A stretch of DNA of 64,000 bases from Chondrus crispus (lineage: Eukaryota; Rhodophyta; Florideophyceae; Gigartinales; Gigartinaceae). The notes beneath the pieces are model-generated. The model ran no database searches and was not told the origin of the DNA. It worked only from the letters and a program-made list of their open reading frames with translations. Positions 10,301-19,356 of the stretch are shown one piece after another. The stretch spans positions 62,001-126,000 of the forward strand of contig NW_005179144.1 in assembly GCF_000350225.1 (NCBI RefSeq), written 5' to 3'. Numbering within the stretch: the stretch's first letter is position 1; each line of letters starts with the position of its first letter. Both the position numbers and the translations under genes were made by a program.

Positions 10301-11943
10301 TTAGGGAACTAAAGGTTATGAATAAGCTGCATGCAATATTCGTGGACGAGTGCCATCTGGTTTTATTATGGCACAGTTTCAGAGAAGCCATGAAGTACTT
10401 GCGCGGTTTCATTCGTCCAGAACTCGTCAATGTGCCAGTTATCGCTCTAACGGCAACAGCCCCACCGTCCATTGAACAACAAATTACTTCCGCATGTGGA
10501 TTGTCAGACTTCATCACTGTGCGTCAGAAAACGTCGAGACGGAACATCAGGTATGAAGTTTACAACGTGAAGAGGCAAAATCTCAAACGTAAGGTGGACG
10601 AAATGCTTGACTATTTGCGTAACGTTTCCGGTACATCTCCCTCCAGAGCCATCACTTACGTGCAAACAAAAGATGAATGTGACTCGCTCTGTATGATGTT
10701 ACAAACCCTGAACCCGGACATGCCTTGCTTCAAATATCATGCAGGTATGGAAAAGGATGACAGAAATGCAATGCAATCCGGCTGGGAAGATGAATCTTAT
10801 GGACTTCCGCACGTCATGGTTGCAACGAAAGCATTTGGATGCGGCATTGACATCTCCACTGTTCGGATTGTCGTACATGCTGGTCTTCCAAGCACGCTCA
10901 CTGAGTACGTGCAAGAAAGCGGACGTGCCGGTCGTGACGGCCAACCTGCCAAAAGTACTGTGCTTAATATTATCGATCAGTTCAATCATTCAGTTGAACC
11001 GCAATTGTCCGGTTTCGGTCCTGTACATGGGCTTACAGAAGCAGCTGGTGAGTGTCGTCGGTGGCTGGTGGACCTGTTCATGGACGGGTGTTCTGATCAC
11101 CGACCTTGTCAAGAACGTGGGATGGAGGCTTGTGATATTTGTTCTTCCGAAGGAAGTGGAATACGTTTACGTAGACGTGCTTCCGAATTCCAAAACGAGG
11201 ACACCTGCAGGAAAGAAGTTCAGATTCGACCTACAAGGAAGCGCGTGAACGCTCCAAAGAGGACAGAATCTCCGCAAACACCATCGAAAGTTGCGCATAC
11301 TCCATCGGACACGGTTACGCCTTCTCGACGCCCTACTCCATCGGACACGGTTACGCCTCCTCGACGCCCTGGTAAGGACTCGCGAATGAAGGCGTGGAGC
11401 AGTTGCGCCTCTGAGACCTCGGCCAGTGCAAAAGACATATGCACTGGGTATTCTCCTCGCCTGACCAAGTTCTTTTGTCCTGTATGTAGTGTGAAGAAAT
11501 CGTCTCTCGTGGAACACAAACCCAATGCCGATGAAAGGTATTGGGCATGCTACAACCGTCGTTGTTTACGATGCGGCCAGGAAGGACATGGCGTGAAACA
11601 ATGTACGATGTTTCGGGGTATTGTAGGGGCATGTCGCTGTTGTGGTGTCCGCTTCTGTTTAGGGTCTATTGTGCACCCAGCGAAAACCTTTGGTCAGAAC
11701 AACTGTCCTATCAAGAAGATTATTTCTATGGCTCTTCTAGTTTGGAATGATACAAACATGAGACAAGAGCTTCGTGATGCATTCCAGCATCTCTCTTCTG
11801 TGAGGACGGTAGAAGAATTTGAAAAATGGATCCGTGGTAACGAGAACGACTCCGAAGCAGATAAATTTGCAGAAATCGAGGACCCTGGTCTATTCAGGGT
11901 CGCTCCATGGCTATTTCAGAATGTTCTAGGAATACGCATGTAG
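7339..11943 (+). CDS. OrsD finger - tyrosine-recombinase-like - RecQ-type helicase
   Basis: Predicted 1534-aa protein; start at the ATG at 7339 (the frame is open slightly upstream from a TTG). Order of parts: (1) a C2H2 finger at about 14-37 (FCVRCKHAV then H and H), as in the fungal OrsD/DUF3505 domain, and a second cysteine cluster at about 98-130. (2) A tyrosine-recombinase-like domain at about 550-755: box I ARASEL with R566, and GHSENTAHQIY with H741 and Y750 at the XerD-like spacing. The HxxR box is unclear: H713 is followed by V716, while R710 lies just before. (3) A superfamily-2 helicase, RecQ type: GAGKS near 912-920, DECH near 1003, ALTATAPP near 1036, and QESGRAGRDG near 1192. 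(4) A RecQ-style zinc subdomain near 1240-1272 ending ACDIC. (5) A tandem TPSDTVTP linker. (6) A CCHC knuckle CLRCGQEGHGVKQC and further Cys/His pairs. It resembles subtelomeric or mobile helicases of fungi. A role as a transposase-helicase is inferred. Confidence 0.85.
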   Translation: MNGPTVVYNEQLDLPFCVRCKHAVEFDGVVKHMKRNHLISHESSIQIAGEIGDARSLSPIVNASAAEMRHKYLATTVVEYRSGPALPPLEGFPTALCHKCPDCGYLARKGASVRRNCAASKACKGHLSRQLDEVKGQAIFGGNKCRYYQVVENGGDLFSDVLAESMRKLQGATPASTAINEAGISEMSALLSVFRFDTHLKRCGLKLSEASSLCKSTDSRIRTLSREVVTAYHKQAFDITEQKVWIKSHTFMESDLNIAVSRKTVEHYDNRMVQVLEFVFNLMSSSRQLYQYIPPDAIRSAESLRADSNAPMASKLRNFHDILQNLLFRHNESNELIALFISCYSVILDRSNEYRFANASELTPILAAVKHFARCLVVMEIYLYSSSDTTESWERVLKLNHPHVDNGLQYVQYCRKVCNRIKVGEVHNIRFLICPTHPRCAIIDGIELSLSQLGLKMKQLQKISLGLMQEKLLNGLRITDAFWSSVQNLDDTMTDQTPGYWFGMHKANQHHLFHWSQALQGKLKPLLLESDTSLNEDKARAYLQDCESLQEHIYTLLQVCSGAPARASELGILRVCNTAVGQRNIFTQAGLVFTVITYHKGRNVHDGVGRPIARYPDAVTAGILLIYLTVIRPVEYALVDLLAKPNEVPESSSVRKFDHVHVDSAISLGERHRDHLFASRGEPFGISRLRYCFEKVMKSAGIPIGTSQYRQYHSGVVKNFLAHSEEHETNCTGMLHTQAGHSENTAHQIYGVSPLDMKKLTASQLERFRQASKTWHEVLGLFDGEPCSYENAYEQLQMTASALDTNASAGTHPIDVTSHISRLEMTLQTRVEVLHNAILHISDSLLGKRRLNEWVGTEGYAVLPEKRICQPPSLLKQLQIFLNKSDAHFKSQEQEKAVVHCVAPKSDALVVLPTGAGKSLTFMLPAFTHKTKVMVVVVPLVALQLDLIKRCEDAGIQACQWNARDVAGARIVVASAEHLSSPDYQCFLRELKVMNKLHAIFVDECHLVLLWHSFREAMKYLRGFIRPELVNVPVIALTATAPPSIEQQITSACGLSDFITVRQKTSRRNIRYEVYNVKRQNLKRKVDEMLDYLRNVSGTSPSRAITYVQTKDECDSLCMMLQTLNPDMPCFKYHAGMEKDDRNAMQSGWEDESYGLPHVMVATKAFGCGIDISTVRIVVHAGLPSTLTEYVQESGRAGRDGQPAKSTVLNIIDQFNHSVEPQLSGFGPVHGLTEAAGECRRWLVDLFMDGCSDHRPCQERGMEACDICSSEGSGIRLRRRASEFQNEDTCRKEVQIRPTRKRVNAPKRTESPQTPSKVAHTPSDTVTPSRRPTPSDTVTPPRRPGKDSRMKAWSSCASETSASAKDICTGYSPRLTKFFCPVCSVKKSSLVEHKPNADERYWACYNRRCLRCGQEGHGVKQCTMFRGIVGACRCCGVRFCLGSIVHPAKTFGQNNCPIKKIISMALLVWNDTNMRQELRDAFQHLSSVRTVEEFEKWIRGNENDSEADKFAEIEDPGLFRVAPWLFQNVLGIRM
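11299..11370 (+). repeat. 36-bp tandem duplication inside the helicase gene
   Basis: Two 36-bp copies (11299-11334 and 11335-11370), nearly identical, each encoding TPSDTVTP plus a basic-proline tail in the linker between the helicase and terminal zinc knuckles. The repeat stays in frame. Confidence 0.9.
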
Positions 11944-12824
11944 TTTTGGATGATTAATATTCAAGAGTGTTCTAGGAATAGTCACATAGCTTTGAATGAT
12001 CACGTAAAGTGTAGAATTTCTCATTGGCATTTCTCGGCGTTGGACAGAAGACAGGAGGGCCGGGTATGCGATAGCTGTGCTATGAGTATCGATGTACAAG
12101 CAGATGTAACGAGCAATGATAGAGCAATGATCAACAGAATGGTATGGTCTTTGCTAGAAGATGAGATCAGTGGACTACCAAAAACAAGTAAACGCGCTTG
12201 CAAAGAGCCGTCGATTATATATGTTTTCATGAAGTTTTTATCTTCACTTCTGCAGATTTGCTTTCTTTGTTACAGGGGGGTCGCCATATAGTGCCATCTT
12301 TGTTAGTGTCAGCTCAAACCCCTAATCCCTCATTGAACACGAGCCTAAATCAATGCCATATAATCACATGCTTAATGCAATTGAACATTCCACTTCACTT
12401 GGACCCATATTTCCAACAATATGGAACACACCATACTACCGTGACTACCACACACTATGAGACTCCCACTCCCCCCTAACTTTCAAAACCCATGCGAAGA
12501 GGCCATCCCACAAAATCATATAGAAAATAGGCACAGCACTACAGGAGAGTACCTTCCCCCTCTCCGATCGCGACACCGAGCACCGCACTCCTCGTCGCTA
12601 ACTCTGAGCTAATGGAGAAGTTCAATAAACTTCGAAACGTTCCCAACTGCACGCTAGTACTAGCCACCAATAGCAGCCAACCCCTATAACCTATATTCCC
12701 CCTAACCCCGCAGGTATACCCCGACCCGGTGTCCCAAGTGAGCACAGCCAATGGACGGGTGTCGTGGATGAAAGGAACGATTGCATGAAAGTCACAGTGT
12801 CAGGGCGAAGGCGTAGATGTGCGA
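11944..12824. other. non-coding stretch 3' of the helicase gene
   Basis: No gene recognised. The gene's last codons and the DNA just after are partly duplicated: TGTTCTAGGAATA occurs at about 11922 and 11969. Confidence 0.4.
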
Positions 12825-13241
12825 GGTGATAGTTGTACGAATTCTGTAGCCAATGGACGGGTGTCCCAAGAGAGAATGGCCAATGGATGGGTGTCTCCAG
12901 AGGGAATGGCCAATGGATGGGTGTCTTAGATGGAAAGCAGCAGTCAAAAGAGAGAGAGCCAGTGAGTACAGTTTTAAGGCGGGAAAAAGGGCATTCAAAC
13001 CTGAAAGGCGGGAAGAGTGGGATTCAAAGTAGCCAACAGGTGAGTGCCATGTCAAGAATGATCATAACGAGGGCTGCGACAGGGATGAAACCAGCGATGA
13101 AACCTTCCATCTGACGAATAGGCCTTCCGTCCGAGATTCGGGACTTCCATCCGCCACGGAGCGTGGGGAGTGTTTTGGCCCGTGCTTTGATATAATTTTT
13201 GCAGATATTTTATGGAGCCAGTAGGCCTTCCATCCCAGGAA
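12825..13241. repeat. interspersed repeat R1, copy A
   Basis: A 417-bp block almost identical to 32438-32852. It includes three imperfect tandem units built on CCAATGGATGGGTGTC, then GGCGGGAAAAAGGGC and a tail ending CCATCCCAGGA. The two copies are 19.6 kb apart and lie on either side of E1. No terminal inverted repeats or target duplications were seen. Confidence 0.85.
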
Positions 13242-14139
13242 GGCTCTGTCAATGGACGTGACTCTGCATTTGGGCACCTTACAAGTGCTTGCGGTGGTTG
13301 ATTGTACGTTATTGCTGTAGAAAGTACGCCTCTGCATGATATTGTACGTTGCATATTGTGAAAACATTTGTGATGGTTTTAGTGGGGTTGGTATCATCTT
13401 GCTGCAGTTCATGCATTTCTTACTATACTTGAGAGTGTTTTACACGTATCAAGGGGCATCATGGAAGGTCTTTCTTTGCGGCCTTTTACACTACTGCAGC
13501 TTTGGTAGGGATACATCTTCCCAGTTGAGATCACGTTACAATGTGTTTGGTTCGCACGTTTATGTGTAGCCATAGCAGTTTGTCATCCGGAAAATGTGTA
13601 TCTAAATCCTCCAAGTTCATGCTGCACATGTAATCCCCATGTTACGTCAGGGTACTGGTATGTACCGTGTGAACCTTTTCCCTTCCTTTAACCCGTACAC
13701 GTATGTTGAACAAACATGATACACCTTTTACATAAATGGGGGATCTTATTTGTTCATACAAGACAATTTGTGGTAAAGTTCTATAATTGTAACTACACTC
13801 TTCCACCGTAACATCGTCAAGTTAAAAGAAGTGAAATTGTTGTGATTCTTACATTTAGTATGATAATTTAATACATTCACTCATATCAGCTGGTATGTGT
13901 GGGATAGTTCTGTTTTTTTAATTCCTGCATGGACCAGTCCTTCGAATAATACGCAAGGGCATAGGCATATTGGCGCCACAATAGGATTTGTATTCTGTTT
14001 GCAGTGCGCCTAGTTTATGCCAACTAGTTTTTTTAATTTTTTAATTGTCCGTTGAGGGCGGTGGCTTATCCCTTAATAATAAATTTTAAAGCATCAGCAG
14101 TACGCAGTACGACTGCACAACCGCGTTCAGTAAATGAAT
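13242..14139. other. AT-rich non-coding stretch
   Basis: No gene recognised. One AATAATAAATT-like A/T run lies near 14075. Confidence 0.4.
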
Positions 14140-14525
14140 GAACATGACGTAGTAATCATGTTTCTATAATGCGGGATGACGTGTAATGTTCGAATTGGTG
14201 ATGAAAATATATGTCCTTAATGAAAATCGTACAGCCTTTGTTCGTGTAATATTTTGAAAAAATATTTCATATATACTATTATAATGTTGCCATTTTTTTA
14301 TTATTCCAAAACTTTCTCTAGTAGCAATGACGTCATGCTCTACAGAGCACAACGTCGTCATCTTGTTTCCAGGCGGCGGGTGACGTGTTGGATTCAAATT
14401 GATTATGAAAATATACGGTACGTCCCAAATCACATGCGTACAGTTTTTGTGGGCTGAAAGACGGTGTGCGTCCCCCTCTCCCCCCCCCGCGCCGTAAAGT
14501 AGATGTATGCTGTAAAAATTGGCGA
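14140..14525. repeat. interspersed repeat R2, copy A
   Basis: Similar to 36125-36535. Both contain GCGGGATGACG, ATGAAAATATATGTCC, a TGACGTCAT word, GTGGGCTGAAAG and a C-rich run (CCCCCTCTCCCCC). The block also repeats internally, with the GGATGACGTG-to-GAAAATATA module at about 14171 and 14377. Minus-strand ORFs across it have no recognisable features. Confidence 0.65.
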
Positions 14526-14629
14526 CATACAATTGAAATCTGCAACATTTATTGACGTTTTTAATATTATTATAAAGGTGACCGACGCCGTCGCTGGTGT
14601 CCGACGCCTCTCCCACGAAAACGCAAAAT

Positions 14630-14697
14630 TCGCGCCCCACCCCGTGACGCCCGTTGCGCCGTGAGCCTATGACTCGCGCTCGTGCTGTCAACACGTG
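14630..14697. repeat. left part of a ~122-bp tandem array split by E1
   Basis: These 68 bp match 29581-29645 beyond E1 (CGCGCCCCACCCCGTGACGC onward). After removing E1 and one ACGTG copy, the left part joins the right part at 29525 as a normal array unit. E1 therefore inserted into a pre-existing tandem repeat. Confidence 0.8.
14693..14697. repeat. E1 target-site duplication, left (ACGTG)
   Basis: ACGTG directly abuts the TG of the left LTR and is repeated at 29520-29524 after the CA of the right LTR. Five base pairs is the usual Ty3/gypsy length. Confidence 0.9.
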
Positions 14698-15290
14698 TGT
14701 AGTATAATCACCCCCAACGACGAGGGGGGTGAGTACTGACAGTTCGGAAAGACCCCGATCGGCGGGAAGACAGAAGCACGGCCCACCCACGGTACCGAGC
14801 ACGGGCTCGAGGTAGCGGTGGTAGAGCGGGATCGGGGAGGACGCGCGCACGCGCGAGCGGTTCTACGCCTCGACGCCCCGGAGCGGTACTGGGTGACGAT
14901 CCAGTACCGACGGGCGGAGGCGGAGCCGGCTCGTGGGCGTGCTACGCGCGTCCTCAACCCGCGCGCGGTGCTACTCCTAGGTAAAACGGACGGAAGTACC
15001 TAAAAGTAAGCGGGCGGACCAAGGTGGAGGATCCTTGACAAGTCCGTGCTTGTCGTCCTCCACCGCCGGCGGTCCGCTCATATTTAATGTACATTGTAGT
15101 CTATCATAACTCTACAGTAGTGCCGGTCTACCGACACTGTAACGCTGTCAGCCGGCGGGGCTGACAGTCCACGTGTAGTACGCGTCCCGAACACGTGGAC
15201 GACACGTGTGTGCGCGCATGGCTGTAAGGCTCGTTGCCTTACTGTCCCTGATCCAATTCTAATCTAATTTCCGTTTGGGGTTATACCACA
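14698..15290 (-). repeat. E1 3' LTR (593 bp)
   Basis: Bounded by TG and CA. Identical to 28927-29519 apart from one visible substitution (GATCGGGGAGG here, GATCGAGGAGG there). It is the 3' LTR because gag and pol run on the minus strand. Confidence 0.95.
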
Positions 15291-15303
15291 TCACCCCCCG
15301 CTC
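15291..15303 (-). promoter_or_regulatory. E1 polypurine tract
   Basis: On the minus strand the bases GAGCGGGGGGTGA immediately precede the 3' LTR, as expected for the plus-strand DNA primer. A similar G-run follows the chromodomain at 21583-21590. Confidence 0.75.
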
Positions 15304-15333
15304 GAGTGTGAACGTCCGCGTTCACTCCTGAGG
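15291..15333. repeat. direct repeat bracketing the E1 extra module, outer copy
   Basis: Contains a CCCCCC run, the 18-nt hairpin GTGAACGTCCGCGTTCAC at 15308-15325, and TGAGG. The same order recurs at 21583-21628 (hairpin at 21597-21614) on the other side of the module. Confidence 0.75.
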
Positions 15334-17067
15334 CTTGTAGAATCTGTCCGTCCCACTGCCTGAACCTTCGCCAGCACCGCCGACGGTGGACAAACTCCCT
15401 GGCGCTCTTGCGTCCGTGCGTTTCTGTCATCCGCGATCGCCATTCCCCGTCCGAGTGGTTTTGCGATCGAGGGTGGCCTTTCCTAGAACTCCTCCTGTGC
15501 CCGTCCCTGGATTCTTTTTCCTTCCTTGTCCTACCGACCCACCTTCTCGAGTCCGCGTTGTCCGCCGCCCTCCACTGCAGCGGTTTCCAGTTCTGAGTTC
15601 CGCAACCAATGTCAGGTTCGGTCCTTCCCAGGTCGACTAACTCAGTCTTACAGCTGCACGGCGTGTTGCTCGCGATCCCGACGACCCCTTCCCGCCTCTT
15701 ACGATTGCTCCTGTCCTTCCATCTTGTTCGTTCCTCTTCTCTCTATTCTGAACAATGTATCTGTAGGGGTTTCACTCTTGTCAGACCGGGGTAGTGTCAT
15801 CTCTGCACGGTGGCGTGAGGTGGTGTCTGCTGCGAAAGCAGGGCACGGTGTGCTTGATCGTTCGGGCACGGGACGAGGTGCAGGTGGTCGTACTCGGTGC
15901 TCGTATGAGCAACTGGTCCTTCCTTCCGTCCGCGCGGTGTCCGGTTTGTGCGAATGGGCGGGCTTTGCTCCTTGAAACGGATCAGTGTGGCGGTGCCCCC
16001 CCGATCCTCGCGACGGCAGTTGTCAACCGGACCGTGGTTGGTGACATCATGCTGTGCTACGCCCATACTGCTCGTGTGGCTGCGCGTGGCGGAATGCCCC
16101 ACGCGTGCGAGGGACCGGTCTCCCCTGAGTCGGAGTCTCCGTCGGTCCTTCTCCTCTTCCTAATTATTTTCGACGTCGTACGGGGCGGTTGCCTTAGACA
16201 AGCGGCGCTCATTCCGGTGGTTTCCGTACGGCCCCTCGCGTCGCAGAGCTAAGCGTCGGAGCCGGTTTCGTCGGCGTGGTTGTTTGCACCCCGTCCACGC
16301 GCGGTGTGTCGTGTGCCTCCTTTCGTGGCCCCGTTTTCCTTCTTCGGCCAACTGCACGCGTGTTCGCAACGACCAGACCATATTATCTCTCACAGCTGTT
16401 CACAGCGCCCCGAAAGCGGCGACCTGCGTGACAATAGCCTCAACACGCATACCCCCTCCTCAGTCAGACCCCTTTGTGACCGCGCGGCGTATATCAGTCA
16501 CCGGGTCTCGGGACCCTAGCATTGCCCGAGGAGCCCGTTGGTCCGGAGCGGGGAGAGAGCGTGCTTCCGTCGCGCACGCCGCAAGAGTCCGAAAGGGGTC
16601 CCGGTCTCCTTGGGCTACGGGGCATCCTCTCCGGGGACCCTTGGGCGACGGACTTGCGCATACGCGCTTTCGACGAGCGGGGGCGTGGGTTGGCATCGGT
16701 GGCCGAGAGGGAGTGGCGGAGGCGGTTGTCCTGTGGTGCACCTCATGAAAGTGCCCCAGCGTGGTGCGCGTTCGTGCGCGGCGGCGGTTTTCACTCGCCC
16801 CGCTGTAGTGCGGGATACGCGGCGGCCCTTACACTGGGCAAGCTCACGCTGCGTGTGCCGTAGGGTGTCCTGTAAGGCGACGGTTGGCGCATGTCGCGCG
16901 CGCGTTCCGCCGATTCTTGAGGTGGCTTGTAGAGCCATCGCCCTTCGCTCCCGGGACCCCCACCGGCGCCGCTGGTAGGCAACTCCCGCTCCGCTTCGGG
17001 CTGTCCCATTCCTCCTCTTGATAGTCTCGACCGATCGCCTCCACTCCGTGATATCGGCCGTCCTATC
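15334..17067. other. E1 module, leader region of the antisense ORF
   Basis: GC-rich DNA with many overlapping ORFs of 60-180 codons in several frames on both strands. None has recognisable motifs and I treat them as chance openings in GC-rich sequence. It could serve as leader or promoter for the plus-strand ORF that follows. Confidence 0.4.
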
Positions 17068-19356
17068 ATGGCCGACTCGACCTCTCTTCCTCCTCCGCCG
17101 CCGTCCGCTGGCGGCAGCAAACCCGTGGCGGCGGGCGCGTCCGTCGTCGCGATTCCTTTGCCGCGCGGGGTCGGGTCATCGAGCGCGTCCCCTGGATCGC
17201 AAGGGGACGACATCGCTCTGACCCGTCCGACCCCGCCGGCTCCTCCGGCTTTCCAGAAGTCCCGCTCCCGCTCCACGACCGTCTCCGTGGAGCTGGTGGC
17301 TCCTCCCGTGGGGCCACCAAAACCGGTCATCGCGTTCCGTCCGGCTGCCCAACCGACCTCAGCGGCCGTCGTCCTTCCCGTTGCGCATCCGGGCGTCGCC
17401 CGCGGCTCTGCCGCTCCCGCGGCGGTGGGGGCGGCTCGTGTTCCCGACGATGCATCCTTCGGCCGTCGTACCTCCGTACCTCACCCCTCTTCCTCCGGTC
17501 GGGAGGGGGAGGTGGCCTCAGCCACGCAGTGGTTCGGGGTTCCGTCTTCCGATGTCCCACTGCTCTCTGTCGACGAGCTGCAGTACCCTTGGTCACGCCG
17601 GGGCCGTTCCGGGATCACCGTGGCGGAGGTGATCTCGTGCGGGTGGCTTCGACCCGATCTCGCCCGCGTGTTTAAGGTGTACGAGACGGGCGGCCTCGAA
17701 GAAGCGTCTTCGGCCCTTCACCGCTTAATGGCCGAAGGCGGCGGGGTCGGCTACCAGCTCCCGGACGAGCTGCCGGGCGACCGTACATTCGCGTACAGCG
17801 TGGCGGAGGTCATCTACGTTGATCGTATGGGGGCGCTCCTGGCCGGGTCGGTGCAGGTAGACCCCCGACGCTTCGTGCTGTCAAAGGTGGCGGGGCTGTA
17901 CGTCTCGCCCCGCCCCTACGCCTTCACCAAGCCCCTCGTGGCTCTACAGAAGTCCTCGTGTTCCTTGATGCGGCTATACGCCGTGGGTTTCGCTCACCAC
18001 GACTGGTCCGCCTACAGGGGAGAGAACGAGGCGGACGGTCGTGTCATCCCATCTGCCGCCTTCGCGTCCGGGTTGTCGGTTGGTGATTTTCCCGCTCTCC
18101 CCTTGGTCGTGCGGGAGAGCTTTCCGTCGTTGGGGGTACACCCCTTGCTGCCTCCCATTCTGAAACATTTCAGCATCGCGTGCGCCGATCCACAGCACCC
18201 AGCCCACCCGCGGCTCGCGTACAACTATGAGCGCGAGTGGGCGTGGTCCGTGTGCTGCGCTTTCATGTCGGAGGTGTGTATGAACAAGCGTGCGTTCGTG
18301 CAGCCCGTCCCCACGGTCACGTTCGTGGGGCGCGTCGCGTCGGGCCTTCCCGACGTCGCACTGCATCCATCCGACGTCGGCTCTGCTCACGTCCCGTGGA
18401 CGTTCAACCATGCCATTAGCCTCATGGGCCGGGTCGGAGAGGTCAGTCCTCTGAACCACCGTTCGTGGATGGACTATACCACAGGCGCCCGTAGCTCCTT
18501 CCTGACGTACGAACCAACCATGGACGCCTTCGCCGCGCGTCCCCGTCCCGTGCCCCCGGCCGTCGGTAACGCGGAAAGGAGGGGAGGGGTTGGTTCCGAA
18601 CACCGGCGTGGACGTCGGAAGCGCTACCGGGACCTCGACGCCGTGGGCGGAGACTCCGTTGGTGTCGCCCTGTACCCCTCTCGACCGACGCGGGGTGCCG
18701 ATCACGACCCCGCAGGTGGTCCTGTTCCTTCAGACGCTGTCCTCCCTGTCCCACCACTCGACGCGGTGGGGCCGGGCGCGCCCCGGGGGCGCCGCATACG
18801 TGAGCTGGTGCTTCCCCACGAGGAGCTGATGGTCGCCCCCAAGGTAGTGCTAGCGTTAGGCGTTGCCAGCCGGCGAGCTTGGACCGTAGGCGGGTTGGTC
18901 GATACCCTGGCTGAATGGTTCCTCACTCGGAGTGATGAAGCGCGCGGTCTACGTGACGACCTGGCAACGCGCTCCGCGGAACTGCAGCGGGTGAACCGGG
19001 AGCCAGTGTCCGTGCGCGAGGCGTCCGAGCGCCAAGCCGCGGCCTACGAGCGGGCGGTGTACGATCGCGAACGCTACCGGTGCGAGCGCGACCGCTTGCG
19101 TTTGGCTCAGTCGGCGCCCCTACCAGCTGGTGGCGTTCCTCACGGCCCTGCTACCTCTACCATCCGTGACCCGTACGCCGCGTACGGGTCTGACCCTCGC
19201 CCGTCCCGAAACTGGGCGAGCGGTGAGAGTATGACTCGTGTCACAATGCCCTCCTTGGCGGACATGGACGCCGAATTGCCCCGGCACCCGGGGTACTGTC
19301 CTCCGAACAACCGTGGGTCAGGGGCCCGCGTGCCCTCAAACGACGCGAGCGGCTAA
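17068..19356 (+). CDS. E1 antisense ORF, 762 aa, function unknown
   Basis: Long ATG-initiated ORF on the strand opposite to gag-pol, between the chromodomain and 3' LTR. Residues 1 to about 150 are rich in proline, alanine and serine. The middle (about 160-480) is globular and rich in aromatic residues. A basic stretch (HRRGRRKRYRDLDA) lies near 520. Residues about 620-690 are charged and probably coiled coil (DDLATRSAEL, YDRERYRCERDRLRL). No known family is recognised. E2 carries an antisense ORF of almost equal length (767 aa) with the same layout: proline-rich head, central domain, coiled coil near the end. A short EWA motif followed by hydrophobic residues is shared. Additional antisense ORFs are known in some large plant Ty3/gypsy elements; whether these are related cannot be judged here. 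Confidence 0.7.
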   Translation: MADSTSLPPPPPSAGGSKPVAAGASVVAIPLPRGVGSSSASPGSQGDDIALTRPTPPAPPAFQKSRSRSTTVSVELVAPPVGPPKPVIAFRPAAQPTSAAVVLPVAHPGVARGSAAPAAVGAARVPDDASFGRRTSVPHPSSSGREGEVASATQWFGVPSSDVPLLSVDELQYPWSRRGRSGITVAEVISCGWLRPDLARVFKVYETGGLEEASSALHRLMAEGGGVGYQLPDELPGDRTFAYSVAEVIYVDRMGALLAGSVQVDPRRFVLSKVAGLYVSPRPYAFTKPLVALQKSSCSLMRLYAVGFAHHDWSAYRGENEADGRVIPSAAFASGLSVGDFPALPLVVRESFPSLGVHPLLPPILKHFSIACADPQHPAHPRLAYNYEREWAWSVCCAFMSEVCMNKRAFVQPVPTVTFVGRVASGLPDVALHPSDVGSAHVPWTFNHAISLMGRVGEVSPLNHRSWMDYTTGARSSFLTYEPTMDAFAARPRPVPPAVGNAERRGGVGSEHRRGRRKRYRDLDAVGGDSVGVALYPSRPTRGADHDPAGGPVPSDAVLPVPPLDAVGPGAPRGRRIRELVLPHEELMVAPKVVLALGVASRRAWTVGGLVDTLAEWFLTRSDEARGLRDDLATRSAELQRVNREPVSVREASERQAAAYERAVYDRERYRCERDRLRLAQSAPLPAGGVPHGPATSTIRDPYAAYGSDPRPSRNWASGESMTRVTMPSLADMDAELPRHPGYCPPNNRGSGARVPSNDASG

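Noticed and set aside
14164-14850. 228-codon minus-strand ORF
   Set aside because: It crosses from repeat R2 into the E1 LTR, so it spans an insertion boundary and cannot be an old gene.
15386-17067. Many ORFs of 60-180 codons in all frames
   Set aside because: GC-rich DNA gives long chance openings; they overlap and lack motifs.
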